The translations under genes were made by a program, and so were the position numbers. The notes beneath the pieces were generated by a model. The model ran no database searches and was not told the origin of the DNA. It was given only the letters and a program-made list of their open reading frames with translations. From positions 239,475,889-239,539,888 of the forward strand of contig OV050030.1 of the NCBI GenBank assembly GCA_920105625.2: DNA of 64,000 nt, read 5' to 3'. Source of the DNA: Clusia tigrina (lineage: Eukaryota > Arthropoda > Insecta > Diptera > Clusiidae). Each line of letters starts with the position of its first letter. Within the stretch, counting starts at the first letter, position 1. This document shows, in pieces, positions 25,080 through 39,400 of the stretch.

Positions 25080-28000
25080 AAGCTATGCTACCCTTGAGTC
25101 CGAAATCAAACACTGGTAAAACTTCAAATGGCCCTAACTTCTATACGGTACGTCCTACACCTATCAAAGTTAGCAACATACAAATGCTTGTAACTTTTTA
25201 CTGGAGCGTCATAAAACCTTGAATATTTGTAACAATAAAGTACTCGAGCCTCTTGTCAATTTAAGCTATCGCTCAAAGCTATGCTACCCTTGAGTCCCAA
25301 ATCAAACAGTGATAAAACTTCAAATGGCCCTAACTCATATACGGTACGTCCTACACCTATCAAAGTTTGCAAAATACAAATGCTTGTAGCTTTTTACTGG
25401 AGCGTCATAAAACCTTGCAATTTTATAACAATAAAGTACTCGAGCCTCTTATCAATTTAAGCTATCGCTCAAAGCTATGCTACCCTTGAGTCCCAAATCA
25501 AACACTGATAAAACTTCAAATGGCCCTAACTTCTATACGGAACGTCCTACACTTATCCAAGTTTGCAACATTCAAATGCTTGTAACTTTTTACTGGAGCG
25601 TCATAAAACCTTGTTATTTTGTAACAATAAAGTACTCGAGCCTCTTGTCAATTTAAGTTATCGGTCAAAGCTATGCTACCCTTGAGTCCCAAATCAAACA
25701 CTGATAAAACTTCAAATGGCCCTAACTTCTATACGGTACGTCCTACACCTATCAAAGTTTGCAACATACAAATGCTTGTAACTTTTTACTGGAGCGTCAT
25801 AAAACCTTGCAATTTTGTAACAATAAAGTACTCGCGCCTCTTATCAATTTAAGCTATCGCTCAAAGCTATGCTACCCTTGAGTCCCAAATCAAACACTGA
25901 TAAAACTTCAAATGGCCCTAACTTCTATACAGAACGTCCTACACTTATCCAAGTTTGCAACATTCAAATGCTTGTAACTTTTTACTGGAGCGTCATAAAA
26001 CCTTGTTATTTTGTAACAATAAAGTACTCGAGCCTCTTGTCAATTTAAGTTATCGGTCAAAGCTATGCTACCCTTGAGTCCCAAATCAAACACTGATAAA
26101 ACTTCAAATGGCCCTAACTTCTATACGGTACGTCCTACACCTATCAAAGTTTGCAACATACAAATGCTTGTAACTTTTTACTGGAGCGTCATAAAACCTT
26201 GAAATTTTGTAACAATAAAGTACTCGAGCCTCTTGTCAATTTAAGCTATCGCTCAAAGCTATGCTACCCTTGAGTCCCAAATCAAACAGTGATAAAACTT
26301 CAAATGGCCCTAACTTCTATACGGTACGCCATACACCTATCAAAGTTTGCAACATACAAATGCTTGTAACTTTTTACTGGAGCGTCATAAAACCTTGAAA
26401 TTTTGTAACACTAAAGTATTCGAGCCTCTTGTCAATTTAAGCTATCGATCAAAGCTATGCTACCCTTGAGTCCCAAATCAAACACTGAAAAAACTTCAAA
26501 TGGCCCTAACTTCTATACGGTGCATCCTATACCTATCAAACTTTGCAACATGCAAATGCTTGTAACTTTTTTTGGAGCGTCATAAAACCTTGAAATTTTG
26601 TAACAATAAAGTACTCGAGCCTCTTGTCAATTTAAGCTATCGCTCAAAGCTATGCTACCCTTGAGTCCCAAATCAAATACTGATAAAACTTCAAATGGCC
26701 CGAACTTCTATATGGTACGTCCTACACCTATCAAAGTTTGCAACATACAAATGCTTGTAACTTTTTATTGGAGCGTCATAAAACCTTGCAATTTTGTAAC
26801 AATAAAATACTCGAGCCTCTTATCAATTTAAGCTATCGCTCAAAGCTATGCTACCCTTGAGTCCCAAATCAAACACTGATAAAACTTCAAATGGCCTTAA
26901 CTTCTATACGATGTCCTACAGCTATCAAAGTTTCCAACATACAAATGCTTGTAACTTTTTACTGGAGCGTCATAAAATCTTGAAATTTTGTAACAATAAA
27001 GTCCTCGAGCCTCTTGTCAATTTAAGCTATCGCTCAAAGCTATGCTACCCTTGAGTCCCAAATCAAATACTGATAAAACTTCAATTGGCGCGAACTTCTA
27101 TACGGTACGTCCTACACCTATCAAAGTTTGCAACATACAAATGCTTGTGACTTTTTACTGGAGCGTCATAAAACCTTGAAATTTGGTGACAATAAAGTAC
27201 TCAAGCCTCTTGTCAATTTAAGCTATCGCTCAAAGCTATGCTACCCTTGAGTCCCAAATCAAACACTGGTAAAACTTCAAATGGCCCTAACTTCTATACG
27301 GTACGTCCTACACCTATCAAAGTTAGCAACATACAAATGCTTGTAACTTTTTACTGGAGCGTCATAAAACCTTGAAATTTTGTAACAATAAAGTACTCGA
27401 GCCTCTTGTCAATTTAAGCTATCGCTCAAAGCTATGCTACCCTTGAGTCCCAAATCAAACAGTGATAAAACTTCAAATGGCCCTAACTTCTATACGGTAC
27501 GCCCTACACCTATCAAAGTTTGCAACATAGAAATGCTTGAAACTTTTTACTGGACCGTCATAAAATCTTGAAATTTTTGTAACAATCTAGTACTCGAGCC
27601 TCTTGTCAATTTAAGCTATCGCTCAAAGCTATGCTACCCTTGAGTCCGAAATCAAACACTGGTAAAACTTCAAATGGCCCTAACTTCTATACGGTACGTC
27701 CTACACCTATCAAAGTTAGCAACATACAAATGCTTGTAACTTTTTACTGGAGCGTCATAAAACCTTGAATATTTGTAACAATAAAGTACTCGAGCCTCTT
27801 GTCAATTTAAGCTATCGCTCAAAGCTATGCTACCCTTGAGTCCCAAATCAAACAGTGATAAAACTTCAAATGGCCCTAACTCATATACGGTACGTCCTAC
27901 ACCTATCAAAGTTTGCAAAATACAAATGCTTGTAGCTTTTTACTGGAGCGTCATAAAACCTTGCAATTTTATAACAATAAAGTACTCGAGCCTCTTATCA

Positions 28001-29780
28001 ATTTAAGCTATCGCTCAAAGCTATGCTACCCTTGAGTCCCAAATCAAACACTGATAAAACTTCAAATGGCCCTAACTTCTATACGGAACGTCCTACACTT
28101 ATCCAAGTTTGCAACATTCAAATGCTTGTAACTTTTTACTGGAGCGTCATAAAACCTTGTTATTTTGTAACAATAAAGTACTCGAGCCTCTTGTCAATTT
28201 AAGTTATCGGTCAAAGCTATGCTACCCTTGAGTCCCAAATCAAACACTGATAAAACTTCAAATGGCCCTAACTTCTATACGGTACGTCCTACACCTATCA
28301 AAGTTTGCAACATACAAATGCTTGTAACTTTTTACTGGAGCGTCATAAAACCTTGCAATTTTGTAACAATAAAGTACTCGCGCCTCTTATCAATTTAAGC
28401 TATCGCTCAAAGCTATGCTACCCTTGAGTCCCAAATCAAACACTGATAAAACTTCAAATGGCCCTAACTTCTATACAGAACGTCCTACACTTATCCAAGT
28501 TTGCAACATTCAAATGCTTGTAACTTTTTACTGGAGCGTCATAAAACCTTGTTATTTTGTAACAATAAAGTACTCGAGCCTCTTGTCAATTTAAGTTATC
28601 GGTCAAAGCTATGCTACCCTTGAGTCCCAAATCAAACACTGATAAAACTTCAAATGGCCCTAACTTCTATACGGTACGTCCTACACCTATCAAAGTTTGC
28701 AACATACAAATGCTTGTAACTTTTTACTGGAGCGTCATAAAACCTTGAAATTTTGTAACAATAAAGTACTCGAGCCTCTTGTCAATTTAAGCTATCGCTC
28801 AAAGCTATGCTACCCTTGAGTCCCAAATCAAACAGTGATAAAACTTCAAATGGCCCTAACTTCTATACGGTACGCCATACACCTATCAAAGTTTGCAACA
28901 TACAAATGCTTGTAACTTTTTACTGGAGCGTCATAAAACCTTGAAATTTTGTAACACTAAAGTATTCGAGCCTCTTGTCAATTTAAGCTATCGATCAAAG
29001 CTATGCTACCCTTGAGTCCCAAATCAAACACTGAAAAAACTTCAAATGGCCCTAACTTCTATACGGTGCATCCTATACCTATTAAAGTTTGCAACATACA
29101 AATGCTTCTAACTTTTTTTGGAGCGTCATAAAACCTTGAAATTTTGTAACAATAAAGTACTCGAGCCTCTTGTCAATTTAAGCTATCGCTCAAAGCTATG
29201 CTACCCTTGAGTCCCAAATCAAATACTGATAAAACTTCAAATGGCCCGAACTTCTATATGGTACGTCCTACACCTATCAAAGTTTGCAACATACAAATGC
29301 TTGTAACTTTTTACTGGAGCGTCATAAAACCTTGCAATTTTGTAACAATAAAATACTCGAGCCTCTTATCAATTTAAGCTATCGCTCAAAGCTATGCTAC
29401 CCTTGAGTCCCAAATCAAACACTGATAAAACTTCAAATGGCCTTAACTTCTATACGATGTCCTACAGCTATCAAAGTTTCCAACATACAAATGCTTGTAA
29501 CTTTTTACTGGAGCGTCATAAAATCTTGAAATTTTGTAACAATAAAGTCCTCGAGCCTCTTGTCAATTTAAGCTATCGCTCAAAGCTATGCTACCCTTGA
29601 GTCCCAAATCAAATACTGATAAAACTTCAATTGGCGCGAACTTCTATACGGTACGTCCTACACCTATCAAAGTTTGCAACATACAAATGCTTGTGACTTT
29701 TTACTGGAGCGTCATAAAACCTTGAAATTTGGTGACAATAAAGTACTCAAGCCTCTTGTCAATTTAAGCTATCGCTCAAA
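25080..29780. repeat. long higher-order duplication, offset 2546 bp (13 monomers)
   Basis: Two copies of a 13-monomer block lie next to each other. Shared rare variants are at 25100/27646 (AGTCCGAAATC), TAACTCATATACGG near 25332/27878, CTATACAGAACG near 25926/28472, a shortened TTTTTTTGGAGC unit near 26568/29112, GGCGCGAAC near 27086/29632 and TACTCAAGCC near 27199/29745. Very few differences separate the copies, so the duplication is recent. Confidence 0.88.
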
Positions 29781-32700
29781 GCTATGCTATCCTTGAGTCC
29801 CAAATCAAACACTGATAAAACTTAAAATGGCCCTAACTTCTATGCGGTACGTCCTACACCTATCAAAGTTTGCAACATACAAATGCTTGTAACTTTTTAC
29901 TGGAGCATCATAAAACCTTGAAATTTTGTAACAATAAAGTACTCGAGCCTCTTGTCAATTTAAGCTATCGCTCAAAGCTATGCTACCCTTGAGTCCCAAA
30001 TCAAACACTGATAAAACTTCAAATGGCCCTAACTTCTATACGGTACGTCCTACACCTATCAAAGTTTGCAACATACAAATGCTTGTAACTTTTTACTGGA
30101 GCGTCATAGAACCTTGAAATTTTGTAACAATAAAGTACTCGAGCCTCTTGTCAATTTAAGCTATCGCTCAAAGCTATGCTACCCTTGAGTCCCAAATCAA
30201 ACAGTGATAAAACTTCAAATGGCCCTAATTTCTATACGGTACGCCCTACACCTATCAAAGTTTGCAACATAGATATGCTTGAAACTTTTTACTGGACCGT
30301 CATAAAACCTTGAAATTTTTGTAACAATCTAGTACTCGAGCCTCTTGTCAATTTAAGCTATCGCTCAAAGCTATGCTACCCTTGAGTCCCAAATCAATCA
30401 GTGATAAAACTTCAAATGGCCCTAATTTCTATACGGTACGTCCTACACCTATCAAAGTTTGCAAAATACAAATGCTTGTAACTTTTTACTGGAGCGTCAT
30501 AAAACTTTGCAATTTTGTAACAATAAATTACTCGAGCCTCTTATCAATTTAAGCTATCGCTCAATGCTATGCTACCCTTGAGTCCCAAATCAAACACTGA
30601 TAAAACTTCAAATGGCCCTAACTTCTATACGGAACGTCCTACACTTATCCAAGTTTGCAACATTCAAATGCTTGTAACTTTTTACTGGAGCGTCATAAAA
30701 CCTTGTTATTTTGTAACAATAAAGTACTCGAGCCTCTTGTCAATTTAAGTTATCGGTCAAAGCTATGCTACCCTTGAGTCCCAAATCAAACACTGATAAA
30801 ACTTCAAATGGCCCTAACTTCTATACGGTACGTCCTACACCTATCAAAGTTTGCAACATACAAATGCTTGTAACTTTTTACTGGAGCGTCATAGAACCTT
30901 GAAATTTTGTAACAATAAAGTACTCGAGCCTCTTGTCAATTTAAGCTATCGCTCAAAGCTATGCTACCCTTGAGTCCCAAATCAAACAGTGATAAAACTT
31001 CAAATGGCCCTAATTTCTATACGGTACGCCCTACACCTATCAAAGTTTGCAACATAGATATGCTTGAAACTTTTTACTGGACCGTCATAAAACCTTGAAA
31101 TTTTTGTAACAATCTAGTACTCGAGCCTCTTGTCAATTTAAGCTATCGCTCAAAGCTATGCTACCCTTGAGTCCCAAATCAAACACTGGTAAAACTTCAA
31201 ATGGCCCTAACTTCTATACGGTACGTCCTACACCTATCAAAGTTAGCAACATACAAATGCATGAAACTTTTTACTGGAGCGTCATAAAACCTTGAAATTT
31301 TGTAACAATAAAGTACTCGAGCCTCTTGTCAATTTAAGCTATCGCTCAAAGCTATGCTACCCTTGAGTCCCAAATCAAACAGTGATAAAACTTCAAATGG
31401 CCCTAACTTATATACGGTACGTCCTACACCTATCAAAGTTTGCAAAATACAAATGCTTGTAACTTTTTACTGGAGCGTCATAAAAGCTTGTAATTTTATA
31501 ACAATAAAGTACTCGAGCCTCTTATCAATTTAAGCTATCGCTCAAAGCTATGCTACCCTTGAGTCCCAAATCAAACACTGATAAAACTTCAAATGGCCCT
31601 AACTTCTATACGGAACGTCCTACACTTATCCAAGTTTGCAACATTCAAATGCTTGTAACTTTTTACTGGAGCGTCATAAAGCCTTGTTATTTTGTAACAA
31701 TAAAGTACTCGAGCCTCTTGTCAATTTAAGTTATCAGTCAAAGCTATGCTACCCTTGAGTCCCAAATCAAACACTGATAAAACTTCAAATGGCCCTAACT
31801 TCTATACGGTACGTCCTACACCTATCAAAGTTTGCAACATACAAATGCTTGTAACTTTTTACTGGAGCGTCATAAAACCTTGCAATTTTGTAACAATAAA
31901 GTACTCGAGCCTCTTGTCAATTTAAGCTATCGCTCAAAGCTATGCTACCCTTGAGTCCCAAATCAAACAGTGATAAAACTTCAAATGGCTCTAATTTCTA
32001 TACGGTACGTCCTACACCTATCAAAGTTTGCAAAATACAAATGCTTGTAACTTTTTACTGGAGCGTCATAAAACCTTGCAATTTTATAACAATAAAGTAC
32101 TCGAGCCTCTTATCAATTTAAGCTATCGCTCAAAGCTATGTTACCCTTGAGTCCCAAATCAAACACTGATAAAACTTCAAATGGCCCTAACTTCTATACG
32201 GAACGTCCTACACTTATCCAAGTTTGCAACATTCAAATGCTTGTAACTTTTTACTGGAGCGTCATAAAACCTTGTTATTTTGTAACAATAAAGTACTCGA
32301 GCCTCTTGTCAATTTAAGTTATCGGTCAAAGCTATGCTACCCTTGAGTCCCAAATCAAACACTGATAAAACTTCAAATGGCCCTAACTTCTATACGGTAC
32401 GTCCTACACCTATCAAAGTTTGCAACATACAAATGCTTGTAACTTTTTACTGGAGCGTCATAAAACCTTGCAATTTTGTCACAATAAAGTACTCGAGCCT
32501 CTTATCAATTTAAGCTATCGCTCAAAGCTATGCTACCCTGGAGTCCCAAATCAAACACTGATAAAACTTCAAATGGCCCTAACTTCTATACGGAATGTCC
32601 TACACTTATCCAAGTTTGCAACATTCAAATGCTTGTAACTTTTTACTGGAGCGTCATAAAACCTTGTTATTTTGTAACAATAAAGTACTCGAGCCTCTTG

Positions 32701-35700
32701 TCAATTTAAGTTATCGGTCAAAGCTATGCTACCCTTGAGTCCCAAATCAAACACTGATAAAACTTCAAATGGCCCTAACTTCTATACGGTACGTCCTACA
32801 CCTATCAAAGTTTGCAACATACAAATGCTTGTAACTTTTTACTGGAGCGTCATAAAACCTTGAAATTTTGTAACAATAAAGTACTCGAGCCACTTGTCAA
32901 TTTAAGTTATCGGTCAAAGCTATGCTACCCTTGAGTCCCAAATCAAACACTGATAAAACTTCAAATGGCCCTAACTTCTATACGGTACGTCCTACACCTA
33001 TCAAAGTTTGCAACATACAAATGCTTGTAACTTTTTACTGGAGCGTCATAAAACCTTGAAATTTTGTAACAATAAAGTACTCGAGCCTCTTGTCAATTTA
33101 AGCTATCGCTCAAAGCTATGCTACCCTTGAGTCCCAAATCAAACAGTGATAAAACTTCAAATGGCCCTAACTTCTATACGGTACGCCGTACACCTATCAA
33201 AGTTTGCGACATAGAAATGCTTGAAACTTTTTACTGGACCGTCATAAAACCTTGAAATTTTTGTAACAACCTAGTACTCGAGCCTCTTGTCAATTTAAGC
33301 TATCGCTCAAAGCTATGCTACCCTTGAGTCCCAAATCAAACACTGGTAAAACTTCAAATGGCCCTAACTTCTATACGGTACGTCCTACACCTATCAAAGT
33401 TAGCAACATACAAATGCTTGAAACTTTTTACTGGAGCGTCATAAAACCTTGCAATTTTGTAACAATAAAGTACTCGAGCCTCTTGTCAATTTAAGTTATC
33501 AGTCAAAGCTATGCTACCCTTGAGTCCCAAATCAAACACTGATAAAACTTCAAATGGCCCTAACTTCTATACGGAATGTCCTACACTTATCCAAGTTTGC
33601 AACATTCAAATGCTTGTAACTTTTTACTGGAGCGTCATAAAACCTTGTTATTTTGTAACAATAAAGTACTCGAGCCTCTTGTCAATTTAAGTTATCGGTC
33701 AAAGCTATGCTACCCTTGAGTCCCAAATCAAACACTGATAAAACTTCAAATGGCCCTAACTTCTATACGGTACGTCCTACACCTATCAAAGTTTGCAACA
33801 TACAAATGCTTGTAACTTTTTACTGGAGCGTCATAAAACCTTGAAATTTTGTAACAATAAAGTACTCGAGCCTCTTGTCAATTTAAGCTATCGCTCAAAG
33901 CTATGCTACCCTTGAGTCCCAAATCAAACAGTGATAAAACTTCAAATGGCCCTAACTTCTATACGGTACGCCCTACACCTATCAAAGTTTGCAACATAGA
34001 AATGCTTGAAACTTTTTACTGGACCGTCATAAAACCTTGAAATTTTTGTAACAACCTAGTACTCGAGCCTCTTGTCAATTTAAGCTATCGCTCAAAGCTA
34101 TGCTACCCTTGAGTCCCAAATCAAACACTGGTAAAACTTCAAATGGCCCTAACTTCTATACGGTACGTCCTACACCTATCAAAGTTAGCAACATACAAAT
34201 GCTTGAAACTTTTTACTGGAGCGTCATAAAACCTTGCAATTTTGTAACAATCTAGTACTCGAGCCTCTTATAAATTTAAGCTATCGCACAAAGCTATGCT
34301 ACCCTTGAGTCCCAAATCAAACACTGATAAAACTTCAAATGGCCCTAACTTCTATACGGAACGTCCTACACTTATCCAAGTTTGCAACATTCAAATGCTT
34401 GTAACTTTTTACTGGAGCGTCATAAAACCTTGTTATTTTGTAACAATAAAGTACTCGAGCCTCTTGTCAATTTAAGTTATCGGTCAAAGCTATGCTACCC
34501 TTGAGTCCCAAATCAAACACTGATAAAACTTCAAATGGCCCTAACTTCTATACGGTACGTCCTACACCTATCAAAGTTTGCAACATACAAATGCTTGTAG
34601 CTTTTTACTGGAGCGTCATAAAACCTTGCAATTTTGTCACAATAAAGTACTCGAGCCTCTTATCAATTTAAGCTATCGCTCAAAGCTATGCTACCCTTGA
34701 GTCCCAAATCTAACACTGATAAAACTTCAAATGGCCCTAACTTCTATACGGAACGTCCTACACTTATCCAAGTTTGCAACATACAAATGCTTGTAACTTT
34801 TTACTGGAGTTTCATAAAACCTTGAAATTTTGTAACAATAAAGTACTCGAGCCTCTTGTCAATTTAAGCTATCGCTCAAAGCTATGCTACCCTTGAGTCC
34901 CAAATCAAACAGTGATAAAACTTCAAATGGCCCTAACTTCTATACGGTACGCCCTACACCTATCAAAGTTTGCAACATAGAAATGCTTGAAAGTTTTTAC
35001 TGGACCGTCATAAAACCTTGAAATTTTTGTAACAATCTAGTACTCGAGCCTCTTGTCAATTTAAGCTATCGCTCAAAGCTATGCTACCCTTGAGTCCCAA
35101 ATCAAACACTGGTAAAACTTCAAATGGCCCTAACTTCTATACGGTACGTCCTACACCTATCAAAGTTAGCAACATACAAATGCTTGAAACTTTTTACTGG
35201 AGCGTCATAAAACCTTGAAATTTTGTAACAATAAAGTACTCGAGCCTCTTGTCAATTTAAGCTTTCGCTCAAAGCTATGCTACCCTTGAGTCCCAAATCA
35301 AACAGTGATAAAACTCCAAATGGCCCTAACTTATATACGGTACGTCCTACACCTATCAAAGTTTGCAAAATACAAATGCTTGTAACTTTTTACTGGAGCG
35401 TCATAAAACCTTGCAATTTTATAACAATAAAGTACTCGAGCCTCTTATCAATTTAAGCTATCGCTCAAAGCTATGCTACCCTTGAATCCCAAATCAAACA
35501 CTGATAAAACTTCAAATGGCCCTAATTTCTATACGGAACGTCCTACACTTATCCAAGTTTGCAACATTCAAATGCTTGTAACTTTTTACTGGAGCGTCAT
35601 AAAACCTTGTTATTTTGTAACAATAAAGTACTCGAGCCTCTTGTCAATTTAAGTTATCGGTCAAAGCTATGCTACCCTTGGGTCCCAAATCAAACACTGA

Positions 35701-36499
35701 TAAAACTTCAAATGGCCCTAACTTCTATACGGTACGTCCTACACCTATCAAAAGTTTGCAACATACAAATGCTTGTAACTTTTTACTGGAGCGTCATCAA
35801 ACCTTGCAATTTTGTAACAATAAAGTACTCGAGCCTCTTATCAATTTAAGCTATCGCTCAAAGCTATGCTACCCTTGAGTCCCAAATCAAACACTGATAA
35901 AACTTCAAATGGCCCTAACTTCTATACGGAACGTCCTACACTTATCCAAGTTTGCAACATTCAAATGCTTGTAACTTTTTACTGGAGCGTCATAAAACCT
36001 TGTTATTTTGTAACAATAAAGTACTCGAGCCTCTTGTCAATTTAAGTTATCGGTCAAAGCTATGCTACCCTTGAGTCCCAAATCAAACACTGATAAAACT
36101 TCAAATGGCCCTAACTTCTATACGGTACGTCCTACACCTATCAAAGTTTGCAACATACAAATGCTTGTAACTTTTTACTGGAGCGTCATAAAACCTTGAA
36201 ATTTTGTAACAATGAAGTACTCGAGCCTCTTGTCAATTTAAGCTATCGCTCAAAGCTATGCTACCCTTGAGTCCCAAATCAAACAGTGATAAAACTTCAA
36301 ATGGCCCTAACTTCTATACGGTTCGTCCTACACCTATCAAAGTTTGCAAAATACAAATGCTTGTAACTTTTTACTGGAGCGTCATAAAACCTGGCAATTT
36401 TATAACAACAAAGTACTCGAGCCTCTTATCAATTCAAGCTATCGCTCAAAGCTATGCTACCCTTGAGTCCCAAATCAAACAGTGATAAAACTTCAAATG

Positions 36500-39400
36500 G
36501 CCCTAACTTCTATACGGTACGCCCCACACCTATCAAAGTTTGCAACATAGAAATGCTTGAAACTTTTTACTGGACCGTCATAAAACCTTGCAATTTTGTA
36601 ACAATCTAGTACTCGAGCCTCTTATAAATTTAAGCTATCGCACAAAGCTATGCTACCCTTGAGTCCCAAATCAAACACTGAGAAAACTTCAAATGGCCCT
36701 AACTTCTATACGGAACGTCCTACACTTATCCAAGTTTGCAACATTCAAATGCTTGTAACTTTTTACTGGAGCGTCATAAAACCTTGTTATTTTGTAACAA
36801 TAAAGTACTCGAGCTTCTTGTCAAATTAAGTTATCGGTCAAAGCTATGCTACCCTTGAGTCCCAAATCAAACACTGATAAAACTTCAAATGGCCCTAACT
36901 TCTATACGGTACGTCCTACACCTATCAAAGTTTGCAACATACAAATGCTTGTAACTTTTTACTGGAGCGTCATAAAACCTTGAAATTTTGTAACAATAAA
37001 GTACTCGAGCCTCTTGTCAATTTAAGTTATCGGTCAAAGCTATGCTACCCTTGAGTCCCAAATCAAACACTAATAAAACTTCAAATGGCCCTAACTTCTA
37101 TACGGTACGTCCTACACCTATCAAAGTTTGCAACATACAAATGCTTGTAACTTTTTACTGGAGCGTCATAAAACCTTGAAATTTTGTAACAATAAAGTAC
37201 TCGAGCCTCTTGTCAATTTAAGCTATCGCTCAAAGCTATGCTACCCTTGAGTCCCAAATCAAACAGTGATAAAACTTCAAATGGCCCTAACTTCTATACG
37301 GTACGCACTACACCTATCAAAGTTTGCAACATAGAAATGCTTGAAAGTTTTTACTGGACCGTCATAAAACCTTGAAATTTTTGTAACAATCTAGTACTCG
37401 AGCCTCTTGTCAATTTAAGCTATCGCTCAAAGCTATGCTACCCTTGAGTCCCAAATCAAACACTGGTAAAACTTCAAATGGCCCTAACTTATATACGGTA
37501 CGTCCTACACCTATCAAAGTTTGCAAAATACAAATGCTTGTAACTTTTTACTGGAGCGTCATAAAACCTTGCAATTTTATAACAATAAAGTACTCGAGCC
37601 TCTTATCAATTTAAGCTATCGCTCAAAGCTATGCTACCCTTGAGTCCCAAATCAAACACTGATAAAACTTCAAATGGCCCTAATTTCTATACGGAACGTC
37701 CTACACTTATCCAAGTTTGCAACATTCAAATGCTTGTAACTTTTTACTGGAGCGTCATAAAACCTTGTTATTTTGTAACAATAAAGTACTCGAGCCTCTT
37801 GTCAATTTAAGTTATCGGTCAAAGCTATGCTACCCTTGAGTCCCAAATCAAACACTGATAAAACTTCAAATGGCCCTAACTTCTATACGGTACGTCCTAC
37901 ACCTATCAAAGTTTGCAACATACAAATGCTTGTAACTTTTTACTGGAGCGTCATCAAACCTTGCAATTTTGTAACAATAAAGTACTCGAGCCTCTTATCA
38001 ATTTAAGCTATCGCTCAAAGCTATGCTACCCTTGAGTCCCAAATCAAACACTGATAAAACTTCAAATGGCCCTAACTTCTATACGGAACGTCCTACACTT
38101 ATCAAAGTTTGCAACATTCAAATGCTTGTAACTTTTTACTGGAGCGTCATAAAACCTTGTTATTATGTAACAATAAAGTACTCGAGCCTCTTGTCAATTT
38201 AAGTTATCGGTCAAAGCTATGCTACCCTTGAGTCCCAAATCAAACACTGATAAAACTTCAAATGGCCCTAACTTCTATACGGTACGTCCTACACCTATCA
38301 AAGTTTGCAACATACAAATGCTTGTAACTTTTTACTGGAGCGTCATAAAACCTTGAAATTTTGTAACAATAAACAATTGTACTCGAGCCTCTTGTCAATT
38401 TAAGCTATCGCTCAAAGCTATGCTACCCTTGAGTCCCAAATCAAACAGTGATAAAACTTCAAATGGCCCTAACTTCTATACGGTTCGTCCTACACCTATC
38501 CAAGTTTGCAAAATACAAATGCTTGTAACTTTTTACTGGAGCGTCATAAAACCTTGCAATTTTATAACAATAAAGTACTCGAGCCTCTTGTCAATTTAAG
38601 CTATCGCTCAAAGCTATGCTACCCTTGAGTCCCAAATCAAACACTGATAAAACTTCAAATGGCCCTAACTTCTATACGGAACGTCCTACACTTATCCAAG
38701 TTTGCAACATTCAAATGTTTGTAACTTTTTACTGGAGCGTCATAAAACCTTGTTACTTTGTAACAATAAAGTACTCGAGCCTCTTGTCAATTTAAGTTAT
38801 CGGTCAAAGCTATGCTACCCTTGAGTCCCAAATCAAACACTGATAAAACTTCAAATGGCCCTAACTTCTATACGGTACGTCCTACACCTATCAAAGTTTG
38901 CAACATACAAATGCTTGTAAGTTTTTACTGGAGCGTCATAAAACCTTGAAATTTTGTAACATTAAGTACTCGAGCCTCTTGTCAATTTAAGCTATCGCTC
39001 AAAGCTATGCTACCCTTGAGTCCCAAATCAAACACTGATAAAACTTCAAATGGCCCTAACTTCTATGCGGTACGTCCTACACCAATCAAAGTTTGCAACA
39101 TACAAATTTTTGTAACTTTTTACTGGAGCGTCATAAACCCTTGAAATTTTGTGACAATAAAGTACTTGAGCCTCTTGTCAATTTAAGTTATCGGTCAAAG
39201 CTATGCTACCCTTGAGTCCCAAATCAAACACTGATAAAACTTCAAATGGCCCTAACTTCTATACGGAACGTCCTACACTTATCCAAGTTTGCAACATTCA
39301 AATGCTTGTAACTTTTTACTGGAGCGTCATAAAACCTTGTTATTTTGTAACAATAAAGTACTCGAGCCTCTTGTCAATTTAAGTTATCGGTCAAAGCTAT

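Noticed and set aside
35559..35878. Overlapping 69-96-codon ORFs in the central array
   Set aside because: They depend on one-base satellite variants (for example an extra A near 35753) and overlap each other in different frames. No sign of coding.
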